DNA of 64,000 nucleotides from Alistipes sp. CHKCI003 (lineage in GTDB: Bacteria > Bacteroidota > Bacteroidia > Bacteroidales > Rikenellaceae), in assembly GCF_900021155.1 (NCBI RefSeq), contig NZ_FCNT01000018.1:52582-116581 (forward strand), given 5' to 3'. Below, piece after piece: positions 16,842-25,833 of the stretch (its first letter is position 1; each line of letters begins with the position of its first letter). The position numbers and the translations under genes were made by a program. The notes beneath the pieces are model-generated. The model saw only the letters and a list, made by a program, of their open reading frames with translations, ran no database searches and had not been told where the DNA came from.

Positions 16842-18803
16842 TCAATGCGGTATGCGGACTTCGACCGTGGTGCCCGACGTGTCGGAGACGATCCGGAGCG
16901 TTCCGCCGATGCTGCGGACGCGGTCGGCGACGGTGCGGGTGCCGATGCCGCGGCCGCCGTGCGCCGGGTCCATCCCGTGTCCGTCGTCGCGGACGGTGAG
17001 GAGGTATTCGCGGCCCGTGTCCGAGAGGGCGATGTCGATGCGATGCGCCGCGGCGTGTTTGACGGCGTTGCCCACCGTCTCCTGCACGATGCGGTAGAGC
17101 TCGTAGCCCACCTCGTCGGGCAGCGACGACCAGTCGGTCGCTGCGTCCGAGGCGTACTCCACCGTGGTGCCGTGCGTCTGGCCGAGGCGCGCGGCGAATT
17201 CGGCCAGTATCTCGTCCACCGAGGCGTGCTGGAAGCGGGGCGGCATCAGCGTGTGCGACATGGTGCGCACCTCCTCGCGCATGCGGCGCAGCAGGGCCAG
17301 CGTGCGGATGCGGTTCGGGTCGTCGGGCAGCAGCTCGCCCAGATGGAGTTCCATCCCGAACAGATCGTTGCAGATGCCGTCGTGCAGCTCTTTGGCCATG
17401 CGTGCGCGTTCGTTTTCGAGACCGCCGATGTAGTTGCGGGCCAGTTGCAGGTCGACCTGCTTGCGGAAGTCGTCGTACTCCCGCTTTTGGCGTCGGCGCT
17501 CCTCTTCGAGTCGCCGGGCGCGGTGCTGCGTGCGCCGGTAGCGCAGATAGACGACCAGCAGCACGAGCCCCAGTGCGAGCGAGCAGCCGGTGAACCAGAT
17601 CGTCTTGCGCATCATCCCGTTCTTTTGGGCGAGCGCCTGACCTTCGAGCCGTGCGATCTCCAGCTCTTTCTCCTGCGTGCGGTATTTGACGGTGAGGTCC
17701 GAGAGCTGCTGCTGGATGCCGTGGGCCGTGAGCGAGTCCTGTATGCGGCAGGATTCGCTCAGCGCCTCGAAAGCCTCCTCGTACTGTCCGAGACCGGCCC
17801 GGTCGCCGGCGATGGCGCGCAGCAGCGTGGGCGTCGGCGTGTGGGCGTTCTCCCGTTGCAGGGCCAGCAGCCGGCGGCGGATGGCGAGGCTCTCGGCATG
17901 ACGTCCGTACCGGCTCAGCAGATTGCCCTGTAATTCGAGGAAGCCCAATGCCTCGACGCTCCGCTCGGAGACTTGCGGGAGCAGCTTCTCGCCGACGGCG
18001 AGGTAGCGGGCGACCGAGTCGCGCCGGCCCTGCCGGTCGAAGCCCGACACGAGCGGGGCGAGACACTTCAGGGCGAGTTTCGGAGTGCCCAGCTTCTGCG
18101 CTCGGCGGAAGCTCCGGCGCAGAACGCCGATGCCTTCGTCGAGGCGGTCCAGATGGATCAGCGCGGAGGCTTCGACGCTGCGGTTGTAGAGCTCCTGTTC
18201 GAAGTCTCCGCAGCGGACGGCTGCGGCGGTGCCTCGCCGGGCGTATTCGACCGTTTCGCCGTAGCGCCCCAGAGCGCTGTACAGGACGGCGATGTTGCCG
18301 TAGAGATTGGCCGCCGACGCATCGTCGCGGCTGCGTTCGGCGCAGATCAGCCCTTTCCGGTAGTACTCCAGCGCTTCGTCCGTGCGGTCCTGCCTGCGCA
18401 GGGCGACGCCGAGTGCGCTGTACACTGCGATGAGCCCTTCGTCGAAGGCGAGCCGTTCGCCCGCGGCGGCCGCTTCGCGGAAGAGCCGTTCGGCCTTCCG
18501 CACGTCGCCGTCGTTCAGGGCCGTTACGCCCAGATCGTTCAGCAGGCGCAGGGCCGTGATGCCGCGTTCGCCGCCGTTGGCCGCCAGACCTTTTTCGGCA
18601 TAGAAGCGCGAGGAGTCGTTCGAGCGATAGCACCAGTATTCCGCCAGATCGGCGCAGGCATTCGCCAGCGAGTCGTCCGGCGTCCGGCGGTGCAGGGCGA
18701 TCCGCTGCCGCAGGCGGTCGCGGAGCGAGTCCAGTTCGGCGTCGGGCGCCGCGGCTCGTGCGGTCGAGGCGAAGAGCAGAAAGGCGAGAAGGATTCGTTT
18801 CAT
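16842..18803 (-). CDS. TPR-containing sensor histidine kinase (HisKA_3 class)
   Basis: 653 residues. A signal peptide (residues 1-18) exports the sensor, followed by tetratricopeptide-like helix pairs from about 40 to 380 (for example DEGLIAVYSALGVALRRQDRTDEALEYYRKG). A transmembrane helix spans about 400-421. The cytoplasmic part has a coiled coil, the HisKA_3 dimerisation box with phosphoacceptor His474 (KELHDGICNDL), and an HATPase domain with N box QETVGNAVKHA, DDGHGMD and GRGIGTRTV. This periplasmic-TPR architecture is common in Bacteroidetes and pairs with LuxR-type regulators; the regulator encoded next is the obvious partner. The signal sensed is unknown. Confidence 0.88.
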   Translation of the reverse strand: MKRILLAFLLFASTARAAAPDAELDSLRDRLRQRIALHRRTPDDSLANACADLAEYWCYRSNDSSRFYAEKGLAANGGERGITALRLLNDLGVTALNDGDVRKAERLFREAAAAGERLAFDEGLIAVYSALGVALRRQDRTDEALEYYRKGLICAERSRDDASAANLYGNIAVLYSALGRYGETVEYARRGTAAAVRCGDFEQELYNRSVEASALIHLDRLDEGIGVLRRSFRRAQKLGTPKLALKCLAPLVSGFDRQGRRDSVARYLAVGEKLLPQVSERSVEALGFLELQGNLLSRYGRHAESLAIRRRLLALQRENAHTPTPTLLRAIAGDRAGLGQYEEAFEALSESCRIQDSLTAHGIQQQLSDLTVKYRTQEKELEIARLEGQALAQKNGMMRKTIWFTGCSLALGLVLLVVYLRYRRTQHRARRLEEERRRQKREYDDFRKQVDLQLARNYIGGLENERARMAKELHDGICNDLFGMELHLGELLPDDPNRIRTLALLRRMREEVRTMSHTLMPPRFQHASVDEILAEFAARLGQTHGTTVEYASDAATDWSSLPDEVGYELYRIVQETVGNAVKHAAAHRIDIALSDTGREYLLTVRDDGHGMDPAHGGRGIGTRTVADRVRSIGGTLRIVSDTSGTTVEVRIPH

Positions 18804-18829
18804 ACGGGTCGTTTTGAGCGGTCGGTCTG

Positions 18830-18837
18830 CAAAAATA
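18830..18837 (-). promoter_or_regulatory. TAnnTTTG -7 box for the TPR kinase block
   Basis: TATTTTTG on the minus strand, 26 bases upstream of the kinase ATG at 18803. It would start the five-gene block reaching to 10817. Confidence 0.5.
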
Positions 18838-18884
18838 GCAAAATAAACCCGAATAATGCCCCGTATGGCTGTCGAATGTGTCTT

Positions 18885-20336
18885 TTATGCGCGTTTGGAG
18901 AGGGTGAAGCGGAATTCGAGGCCCCCTTTGTCGCGGTTGTGCGCTTCGATCGTGCCGCCGTGGAGCATGACGGCGTTCTTGACGATGGCGAGCCCCAGTC
19001 CCGTGCCGCCCATCTTGCGCGAGCGGCCCTTGTCGACGCGGTAGAACCGTTCGAAGATGTGGGGCAGGTGCTCTTCGTCGATGCCGATGCCGTTGTCGGC
19101 GAAACGGAAAAAGTAGCGTTCGTCGTCCTCGCCGGCGAGGTCGATGAAGATGTCGCGCCCCGAGGAGTAGGCCGTGGCGTTGTCCGCGAGGTTGCGGAAG
19201 ACGGACCCCAGAAGCGCCGCATTGCCTTCGACGACGACGGGCCCCGCGAAGTTGCAGTGTACGCGCATCCGCCGCTCTTCGGGCAGCAATTGCACGTCGG
19301 ACTGGATTTCGGCGACGATTTCGTTGAGCGAGACCGGTTCTTTCGAGATGAGCTGGCTCGCCTCGTCCATGCGCGTGATGGTCGCCACGTCGGTCAGCAG
19401 ACGCCGCAGCCGCTCGGTCTGCGCGAGGCTCTTTTCGAGAAAGGCGGTCCGCTGCGGAGCGGCCATCCCGGGGTTGGCGAGGATGGTTTCCAGATAGCCC
19501 TGAATCGAAGCGACAGGCGTTTTGAGCTCGTGGTTGATGTTGTTGGTGAGCTGTTTCTTGATGCGGATCTTCTCCTGCTCCTCGTGCAGGGCGGCGGCGT
19601 GTTCGCGGTCGCGGTCGGCCGTGGTGCGTTGCAACTGGGCGTAGAGCCGGACGATGTTGGCCGAGATGTCGCCCAGTTCGTCGTGCGGGAAAGCCTCCGC
19701 GCCGCCGATTTCGTCGCCCCGTTCGGCTTGTTCGGCGAACTCCTTGAGCCGCACGATGTTGTGCCCGAGACGGCGGGTGGCGAAGTAGCCTGCCACGCTC
19801 ATCAGCAGGGTGATGCCGAGCATGAACCGGAGGAATGCGCGGTCGGCCGAGAGCACCTCGTGCAGCGGCAGCGAATAGGGCACGGCCGTGCGTACGATGC
19901 AGCGCTCGCCGCGCATGGCCGAATAGAAATAGGTGTCGTGCGTGCTCTCCGAGAGGCGCCGGATGGTGTAGCCCGTGCCGTCGGCGAGCGCCTGTGCGAT
20001 CTCGGGGCGGCCGAGGTGGTTGGGGAGCGAGGCGAGGGCCTCCGGCGGCTCCGCGGAGTCGTAGACGACGCTCCCCGCGGGATCGAGCACCGTGATGCGC
20101 AGGCCGCGGAAGTCGTCGCGGTGGCGGGCGGCGAACGCCTCGGGCGTCGTGCCCTCGTCGAGCGCGTCGAGCAGCCGCAGGTTGAGCAGTTGGAGACGTG
20201 CGTTGAGGCTTTCGGCCTTGAAGTGTTTCTCGCGGCCGTACTGGAACGCGATGAAACACCCCACGAGCACCCACGAGAACGCGAGCAGCAGCAGGAACAG
20301 CCGCCTGTGGAAAGAGAATCTACGCTTCAAATCCAT
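18885..20336 (-). CDS. PhoR-like sensor histidine kinase
   Basis: 483 residues. Two transmembrane helices (about 12-32 and 168-187) enclose a periplasmic sensor domain of about 135 residues. The HisKA domain carries His269 (NNINHELKTPVASIQGY). The HATPase domain shows the N box FRNLADNATAYSSG, FADNGIGIDEEHLPHIFERFYRVD and GGTGLGLAIVKN. The gene overlaps the upstream response-regulator gene by 17 bp, so the two are co-expressed. The family resembles the PhoR/ResE group; in Bacteroidetes such pairs control varied envelope or nutrient responses, and no target can be assigned here. Confidence 0.9.
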   Translation of the reverse strand: MDLKRRFSFHRRLFLLLLAFSWVLVGCFIAFQYGREKHFKAESLNARLQLLNLRLLDALDEGTTPEAFAARHRDDFRGLRITVLDPAGSVVYDSAEPPEALASLPNHLGRPEIAQALADGTGYTIRRLSESTHDTYFYSAMRGERCIVRTAVPYSLPLHEVLSADRAFLRFMLGITLLMSVAGYFATRRLGHNIVRLKEFAEQAERGDEIGGAEAFPHDELGDISANIVRLYAQLQRTTADRDREHAAALHEEQEKIRIKKQLTNNINHELKTPVASIQGYLETILANPGMAAPQRTAFLEKSLAQTERLRRLLTDVATITRMDEASQLISKEPVSLNEIVAEIQSDVQLLPEERRMRVHCNFAGPVVVEGNAALLGSVFRNLADNATAYSSGRDIFIDLAGEDDERYFFRFADNGIGIDEEHLPHIFERFYRVDKGRSRKMGGTGLGLAIVKNAVMLHGGTIEAHNRDKGGLEFRFTLSKRA

Positions 20337-21000
20337 AGCCGTAGCCGAGGCGTGTAACCACGTGTTCGCCGTAGGGGCCGATCTTGCGTCTCAAGCGCGT
20401 GATGTTCACGTCGATGGTGCGGTCGAGGACGATCACCTCGTCGCTCCACACGCGGCGGAGGATCTCTTCGCGCGAGAAGATCTTGCCCGGATTTTTCAGG
20501 AAGAGCGCCAGAATCTCGAACTCCTTCTTGGTGAGTTTCACCTCCGTGCCGTCGAGCGTGCAGATCTTGCGCTCCATGTCGATCCGCAGGGTGTCGTAGC
20601 CGATCGTCTCGGCGGCCGGCGTCTGCTGGCGGGTGCGGCGCAGGACGCTCTTCACGCGGGCCAGCACCTCGCGCACGGAGAAGGGCTTGGCGATGTAGTC
20701 GTCGGCGCCGAGGTTGAGGCCGGCGACCGTGTCGTCCTCGGTGTCCTTCGCGGTGCAGAAGATGATCGGCACGGAGGCCGTCGCCGGGTCGTCCTTGAGG
20801 ATCCGGGCCATGCGGAAGCCGCTCATCTCGCCCATCATCACGTCGAGCAGAATGAGCGAGTAGCGTTCGGGCCGGAGCGCGAGCGCCTGCTCGGCGCTGT
20901 TGGCCGTGTCGACCTCGTAGCCCTCGACTTCGAGGTTGAACTGGAGGATTTCGCACAGGGACTCTTCGTCGTCCACTACCAGAATCTTCTGTTTGCCCAT
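20320..21000 (-). CDS. OmpR/PhoB-type response regulator
   Basis: 226 residues from the ATG at 21000; an upstream TTG at 21030 would overlap the promoter box and is rejected. The receiver domain has DD at 10-11, phosphoacceptor Asp53 (LILLDVMMGEMSG), Thr in CTAKD and Lys in YIAKPF. The winged-helix DNA-binding domain spans about 130-225, with VKLTKKEFEILALFLKNPGKI, SREEILRRVW and the recognition helix region DRTIDVNITRLRRKIG. It forms a two-gene operon with the overlapping histidine kinase. A general name is safer than phoB because no Pho box or pst genes are seen nearby. Confidence 0.92.
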   Translation of the reverse strand: MGKQKILVVDDEESLCEILQFNLEVEGYEVDTANSAEQALALRPERYSLILLDVMMGEMSGFRMARILKDDPATASVPIIFCTAKDTEDDTVAGLNLGADDYIAKPFSVREVLARVKSVLRRTRQQTPAAETIGYDTLRIDMERKICTLDGTEVKLTKKEFEILALFLKNPGKIFSREEILRRVWSDEVIVLDRTIDVNITRLRRKIGPYGEHVVTRLGYGYGFEA

Positions 21001-21027
21001 AAATACGGTATCGGTTTTTACGCGGTT

Positions 21028-21035
21028 CAAAAGTA
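21028..21035 (-). promoter_or_regulatory. TAnnTTTG -7 box for the PhoB/PhoR-like operon
   Basis: TACTTTTG on the minus strand, 27 bases upstream of the regulator ATG. The predicted leader is about 20 bases. Confidence 0.5.
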
Positions 21036-21171
21036 CGCAACAATCCGCCTCGTGCGACCGTGCGCATCCACATTTAACCGAAATGTAACAGTGCCGGCGA
21101 AGCCGCTGCGGAGGCTTCCGTCCGTGTCTGCGGCGGGGCGGCGGGGTTCGGCGGGCGGCGGCGGGGCCGGA

Positions 21172-22236
21172 TCACTCGCCGAGTACCTCCATCTGCTGCC
21201 GGACCGACTCTTCGTGGATGGCTTGCAGGACGGCGCGCATGAAGGCGCCGTCCATTCCCAGCTTTTCGGCTTCGGCCGCGCGGCGGGCGAGGAGTTCGTC
21301 GTAGCGCAGGGTTTGCAGCACCGGCATGGAGTGCTCCCGCTTGTACTGTCCGATCCGGCGCGAGATGCGCATCCGCCGGGCGAGCAGTTCGAGCAGTTCG
21401 TCGTCGCATTCGTCGATCTCGCGGCGCAGCTCGTCGAGGCTCTCGGTCGTGGCCGTGGTCCGGCGGATGACCAGACGGCGGAGGATCTCGTCGAGGGCCT
21501 CCGGCGTGATCTGCTGCGCTCGGTCGCTCCACGCCTCGTCGGGCGAGCAGTGCGCCTCGACGATCAGGCCGTCGAATCCGAGGTCCATCGCCTGCTGGCA
21601 GAGCGGGGCGATCAGCTCCCGCCTGCCGCCGATGTGGCTCGGGTCGCAGAAGAGCGGCAGCTCCGGCAGCCGGCGGTGCAGCTCGATGGGGATCGACCAC
21701 TGCGGGGTGTTGCGGTAGAGGCTCCGGTCCGCGGTGCTGAAGCCGCGGTGGATGGCGCCCAGCCGGCGGATGCCCGCATTGCGGATGCGCTGGAGGGCTC
21801 CGATCCAGAGTTCGAGGTCGGGGCTGACGGGGTTTTTGACCAGCACGGGGATGTCGTGCCCGCGCAGCGCGTCGGCGATTTCCTGCACGGCGAACGGATT
21901 GGCCGTGGTGCGGGCGCCGATCCACAGCAGGTCGACGCCTGCGGCGCAGGCCGCGGCGACGTGTTCGGCCGTGGCCGCTTCGGTGGCGATGCGGAGCCCC
22001 GTTTCGCGTTTCGCGCGGGCGAGCCACGGCAGCCCTGCGGCGCCCACCCCTTCGAATCCTCCGGGTTTGGTGCGCGGTTTCCAGAGGCCGGCGCGGAAGA
22101 TGCGCACGCCCCGGGCGGCCAGCGCACGCGCAGCGGCCATCACCTGCTCTTCGGTCTCGGCGCTGCACGGCCCCGCGATGAGGGCCGGACGGCGGGGCGT
22201 GAGGCCCGCGAATAGGATGGGACGGAGGTTTTCCAT
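21172..22236 (-). CDS. Bifunctional DAHP synthase / chorismate mutase
   Basis: 354 residues from the ATG at 22236. The N-terminal 250 residues are a type I-beta DAHP synthase (phosphoenolpyruvate + erythrose 4-phosphate to DAHP, first step of aromatic amino acid synthesis). They show IAGPCSAE, LWKPRTKPGGFEGVG, LVKNPVSPD, FCDPSHIGG and IVEAHCSPD, carrying the substrate- and metal-binding Cys, Arg, Lys, His, Glu and Asp residues. The C-terminal 90 residues are an AroQ-class chorismate mutase (LDELRREIDECDDELLELLARRM, then IGQYKREHSMPVLQTLRYDELL). The fused order synthase-mutase is normal in Bacteroidetes and suggests feedback control by prephenate or chorismate. It has its own -7 box and a very short leader. 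Confidence 0.93.
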   Translation of the reverse strand: MENLRPILFAGLTPRRPALIAGPCSAETEEQVMAAARALAARGVRIFRAGLWKPRTKPGGFEGVGAAGLPWLARAKRETGLRIATEAATAEHVAAACAAGVDLLWIGARTTANPFAVQEIADALRGHDIPVLVKNPVSPDLELWIGALQRIRNAGIRRLGAIHRGFSTADRSLYRNTPQWSIPIELHRRLPELPLFCDPSHIGGRRELIAPLCQQAMDLGFDGLIVEAHCSPDEAWSDRAQQITPEALDEILRRLVIRRTTATTESLDELRREIDECDDELLELLARRMRISRRIGQYKREHSMPVLQTLRYDELLARRAAEAEKLGMDGAFMRAVLQAIHEESVRQQMEVLGE

Positions 22237-22248
22237 GGTTCGGTATCG

Positions 22249-22256
22249 CAAAAATA
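22249..22256 (-). promoter_or_regulatory. TAnnTTTG -7 box for DAHP synthase gene
   Basis: TATTTTTG on the minus strand ends 13 bases before the ATG, predicting a leader of only about six bases. Confidence 0.5.
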
Positions 22257-22279
22257 GCGAAAGAATCCGGACGGGCCAA

Positions 22280-23101
22280 CTATGCGGTCCGCTTTTTCGC
22301 GGAACCGCCGTGCCGATGTTTCCTGATTTCGCTTTCGAGGCGTTGGCGGCGTTCGAACGGAAGCCGCGACACGGCGCTCCGCAGTAGATTGCCGCCGATG
22401 TCCCATCCGCGGGCTGCGGCGGAGCGGGACACGATGAACGGATAGGCCGCGGCCGGACAGCCCGGCCGCCGGAGATCGACCGGACATGCACGGCGCGACG
22501 TCCGCCGGACGAAGGTCATCCGGTTGGTGTCGATCGACTGGAGGTGCGTGCTGCCGTCGGGTTCCGTACGGTAGAGGACGTTGGTGCGGTTGTAGTCGCT
22601 GTGCAGAACCCCTTTTTCGTGGAGCGACGCGGTGTAGCGGGCGAAGTCGTCGAGCACGTGCGCCGCCGCCTCGGAGAGGCCGAATGGGGCTGTGGCCCGC
22701 GACAGGGGCGCGTCGTCCGTGCGGAGGGCCGCGAAATAGCTTTCGCGCACGATGCCGAAGCGGTCGCGGCACTCGGCGCAGGCCGATCCCTCGGGCGTGT
22801 CGATCCCGAGCGAGCGCAGCCGTGCGGCGTGTTCGTAGGCGCGGCGTGCCTTGCCTTATGCGCAGAGGCGTGCCTTGCCCTTGCGCAGAAACGAGTAGAC
22901 GATGCGGTTGAGGCGGTTGGGCGTCCCGTACCGTTTCACCGCGACTTTTCCGCAGGGGGTCTCGAACGCTTTGATGCGGTTGCGACCGTCATGGAGCGGC
23001 CCGCCTTGCGCGTCGAAACGGCCGGGCAACGCGAGGGCGAAGCTCCGCAGCGCTTCGGCGCGCGGGTTGAGGTGCAGATGTACGGTAAGCGGTTTTCCCA
23101 T
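22280..23101 (-). pseudogene. Kdo/InaA-family LPS kinase gene interrupted by an in-frame stop
   Basis: From the ATG at 23101 the frame encodes the start of an InaA/WaaP/Kdo-kinase-like protein (MGKPLTVHLHLNP, then GKVAVKRYG with the nucleotide-binding Lys and NRLNRIVYSFLRKGKA). It is stopped by TAA at 22856-22858. The same frame then continues to 22280 with the rest of the fold: RRAYEHAARLRSLGI, the catalytic loop LHEKGVLHSDYNRTNVLY (Asp and Asn present) and the metal-binding IDTNRM. The stop lies in an imperfect tandem copy of about 24 bp (CTGCGC-AAGG... then CTGCGC-ATAAGG...), which keeps the frame but adds eight codons including TAA. These kinases phosphorylate lipid A-core sugars. As sequenced, only two fragments can be made. 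Confidence 0.75.
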
Positions 23102-23616
23102 GCGGCATGGGATAGGCGTCCCGCGCGTTCCGTCCGGGGTCTGTCGGCCGGAGAAAATGGCGGAAAAAGGCGCTCCTCCGCATCGGGATGGACGGCTTTT
23201 CGTCCGCACGGCGGAGGAGCATGACCCGTGTGCCGCGGACTGCGGCGGCGCGGGCCCGGGCGTATCGCGGATGTTTTCGGGGCCTTCGCGGCGGACGGTC
23301 CGCGCTCGGGGCCGGTTCGGATCCGGATCGTAGCTGGACGGGGCGTTCCGTCCGTATCGCGGGCGCTATTTTGCGTCTTCCCGGTCCCGGGCGGGGCTTC
23401 CCTTGTCCGGGGTTGTGCGGATGGGCGGCAGAGAGGGCCGTTGCGCCGGGATCCGGCAAGGGGCGGGGCTGTGCGGACGATCCGCGAAATGAGGACCGAG
23501 CGGCCGTCCGGCAAGTTGCACGGGGAGTTGCGTATTCGGAGAGACCCTCGAAAGCGGTGCGAACGAAAAAGGGGAGGGTGTCCGAAACCCGTCGGACATT
23601 CCTCCCCGCTCTTCAG
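23102..23616. other. GC-rich spacer without a recognisable gene
   Basis: 515 bases between the kinase pseudogene start and tRNA-Thr. Open frames are arginine-rich and motif-free. No promoter for the kinase or other site could be supported. Confidence 0.5.
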
Positions 23617-23688
<72 letters not shown>

Positions 23689-23771
23689 AGCTTCTCGCCT
23701 TATGAGTGGTGCAAAAGTACACAAGAAAAATGAATTTGCAAAAAAAACGATCGTTTTTCACAATTATTTTC

Positions 23772-23779
23772 TACCTTCG
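23772..23779 (+). promoter_or_regulatory. Near-consensus -7 box for threonine dehydrogenase
   Basis: TACCTTCG differs from TAnnTTTG at one position and lies 24 bases upstream of the ATG at 23804. Confidence 0.4.
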
Positions 23780-23803
23780 CTGTCAAATTGTAACTCTAAC
23801 CAC

Positions 23804-24754
23804 ATGAAACGTATCTTAATTGTAGGTGCAGGAGGTCAGATCGGTTCCGAACTGACAACCTATCTGCGCAAGATTTACGGCGATGCGAACGTCGTCGCCA
23901 CCGATGTGCGCGAATGCAAGGCGCTTGCCGAACAGGGCCCGTTCGAGGTGCTCGACGCGCTCGATGCGAATGCGATGGCTTCGGTCGTGTCGCGCTACGG
24001 GATCGACACGATCTTCAACCTCGTGGCGCTCCTTTCGGCTGTGGGCGAGAAGAATCCCCAGCTGGCTTGGAAGGTGAACATCGGCGCGCTGACCAACTCG
24101 CTCGAGGTGGCCCGCGAGCGCAAATGCGCGGTCTTCACCCCCTCGTCGATCGGTGCGTTCGGCCCCTCGTCGCCCAAGGACAAGACGCCGCAGGACACGG
24201 TGATGCGTCCCACGACGATGTACGGCGTCTGCAAGGTTACGGGCGAGCTGATGAGCGACTACTACCATTCGCGTTTCGGCGTCGACACCCGTTCGGTGCG
24301 CTTCCCGGGTCTGATCTCGAATGTTACGCTTCCGGGCGGCGGTACGACCGACTACGCCGTGGAGATCTACTACGAGGCGATCCGCAGCGGCCGCTTCACC
24401 TGCCCCGTGCCGTCGGACGTCTATATGGACATGATGTACATGCCCGATGCCCTGCGCGCATGCGTCGAGCTGATGGAGGCCGACCCCTCGAAGCTCGTGC
24501 ACCGCAACAGTTTCAACATCGCGTCGATGAGCTTCACGCCCGAAGTCATCTGCGCCGAGATCCGGAAGCGGCTGCCCGATTTCACGATGGACTACGACGT
24601 GGACCCCGTGAAGAAGGCCATCGCCGAGAGCTGGCCCAACTCGCTGGACGACACCTGCGCCCGCGAGGAGTGGGGCTGGAAACCCGAGTGGGATCTTTCG
24701 CGCATGACGGACGACATGCTGGAGCACATCCGGCAGAAGCTCGCGCTGGCGTAG
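23804..24754 (+). CDS. L-threonine 3-dehydrogenase, short-chain (SDR) type
   Basis: 316 residues. The N-terminal Rossmann motif is VGAGGQIGSELTTYLR (GxxGxxG), followed by the NAD-binding Asp in VATDVRE. The extended-SDR catalytic Ser/Tyr/Lys set is present as TPSSIGAFG, Tyr140 and Lys144 in MYGVCKVTGEL. Later motifs SVRFPGLIS, GGGTTDYAVEIYYEA and YMDMMYMPDAL are typical of the bacterial SDR-type threonine dehydrogenase. That enzyme oxidises L-threonine to 2-amino-3-ketobutyrate, the first step to glycine and acetyl-CoA. No 2-amino-3-ketobutyrate CoA-ligase gene is adjacent. The ATG at 23804 is preferred over an upstream frame extension because it begins exactly at the Rossmann strand and follows a promoter-like box. 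Confidence 0.9.
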   Translation: MKRILIVGAGGQIGSELTTYLRKIYGDANVVATDVRECKALAEQGPFEVLDALDANAMASVVSRYGIDTIFNLVALLSAVGEKNPQLAWKVNIGALTNSLEVARERKCAVFTPSSIGAFGPSSPKDKTPQDTVMRPTTMYGVCKVTGELMSDYYHSRFGVDTRSVRFPGLISNVTLPGGGTTDYAVEIYYEAIRSGRFTCPVPSDVYMDMMYMPDALRACVELMEADPSKLVHRNSFNIASMSFTPEVICAEIRKRLPDFTMDYDVDPVKKAIAESWPNSLDDTCAREEWGWKPEWDLSRMTDDMLEHIRQKLALA

Positions 24755-24891
24755 GCGTCCGGCGCGGAAGTCGCACGGAGCGGCTGCGTGGGCCGGAGAT
24801 GCATCCGGCGGTCGGACGGCGGTCGGTTGTCCGTGCGCAGGCGTCCGGACGATGCGAGGTCCGGCTCCGGGGCGAACGAAAAGGAAGAAGC

Positions 24892-25257
24892 ATGGGAAAG
24901 CAGGACGGCGGACGTGTGTTGCGCAGCGTCGTCGTGGCGGATGCCGCGACGAGTTGGGACGGAGTTTGCCTGCCCGCCTATCCCGCGGGTGCGCCGCGCC
25001 TGTCCGTCGTGCGTTTCACGGTGGAGCCCCGTGCCCGGTTGCCGCTGCACCGCCATCCCGTCATCAATGCGGGGATGGTGTTGCAGGGTGAGTTGACGGT
25101 GGTGGCCGCCGGCGGCGAAGAGCGGACGTTCCGTGCGGGCGAGGGGATCGTGGAGGTGGTGGACCGCGTCCGCTACGGCGAGAACCGCGGCAGCGAACCG
25201 CTCGAACTCGTGATGTTCTATGCAGGGGCCGAGGGGCTGCCTTTGTCCGGGGAGTGA
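24892..25257 (+). CDS. Single-domain cupin protein
   Basis: 121 residues. The cupin motif 1 region is RLPLHRHPVINAGMVLQGELTV, with the metal-binding His pair and a Glu; motif 2 is weak, in the segment ending VVDRVRYGENRG. Start chosen at the ATG at 24892, which follows a purine-rich AAGGAAGAAG. Small cupins act as metal enzymes, isomerases or ligand sensors, and nothing here points to one substrate. It lies 137 bp downstream of the threonine dehydrogenase in the same direction and ends before a strong terminator, so the two may share a transcript. Confidence 0.75.
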   Translation: MGKQDGGRVLRSVVVADAATSWDGVCLPAYPAGAPRLSVVRFTVEPRARLPLHRHPVINAGMVLQGELTVVAAGGEERTFRAGEGIVEVVDRVRYGENRGSEPLELVMFYAGAEGLPLSGE

Positions 25258-25290
25258 GCCGGCCGGGTTGTCCGATCGGTTCGATTTTGG

Positions 25291-25326
25291 GGGTTGTCTA
25301 ACAAGTTTTAGACACCCCTTTTTTAT
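25291..25326 (+). terminator. Strong terminator after the cupin gene
   Basis: GGGGTTGTCTAA pairs with TTTAGACACCCC across a short CAAG-type loop, followed by six T at 25321-25326. It begins 34 bases after the stop codon. Confidence 0.8.
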
Positions 25327-25833
25327 TCGTACCGCTATTCGGGAACTTTTCCGAATACGCTGTGCGCAGAGGGTGAAAGACGTGTCGGGCAACCCCTGTG
25401 CCTGTGTCTGCGGGGGCGGATACCCCGTCTCGTGCAGGCGCCTTTTCGTGCGGCCGGGTGCGGGACGGCTGGAACGACGGCCGGACCGGTCGAACGGCGG
25501 ATCGGGGGGGCGAGCCGGCCGAACCGTGCGGCGGGTTGCGGAACGATGTCCGGAGGTTGTCCGAGGTCGCGGTGCGGGATGCGGGATCGGGTTGCGGAGC
25601 GTCCGTGTCCGGACGGCATGGCCGGATCGAGGAACGGAAACAGCCATGCCTCGGAGGGCGGACTACGGAGCCGGATGCGGGGAGAGAGCGGATTGCGGGG
25701 CAAAGGACGACATGGGACATTGTGGAGCCGGCGGTCGGATTGTCGGATAGGGAGAGTATCGGGGCGGGGCCGAGGAGGCGGACGCCCGAATCGGACGGAA
25801 GCGGAGGCGAGGCAGCGGAGCCGCAATGCGCCT
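25327..25833. other. GC-rich spacer between convergent transcripts, no gene seen
   Basis: 507 bases. All long frames give arginine/glycine-rich translations without motifs. It separates the cupin terminator from the 3' end of the DMT transporter. Confidence 0.5.

Noticed and set aside
16816..20274. 1152-residue minus-strand open frame across both histidine kinases
   Set aside because: Out of frame with two complete kinases that carry all HisKA and HATPase motifs; its own product is Arg/Pro-rich noise.
7984..21000. Phosphate transporter plus PhoB/PhoR-like pair as one phosphate regulon
   Set aside because: They are 9 kb apart with unrelated genes between, no Pho-box-like repeat was seen upstream of the transporter, and OmpR-type pairs serve many signals.
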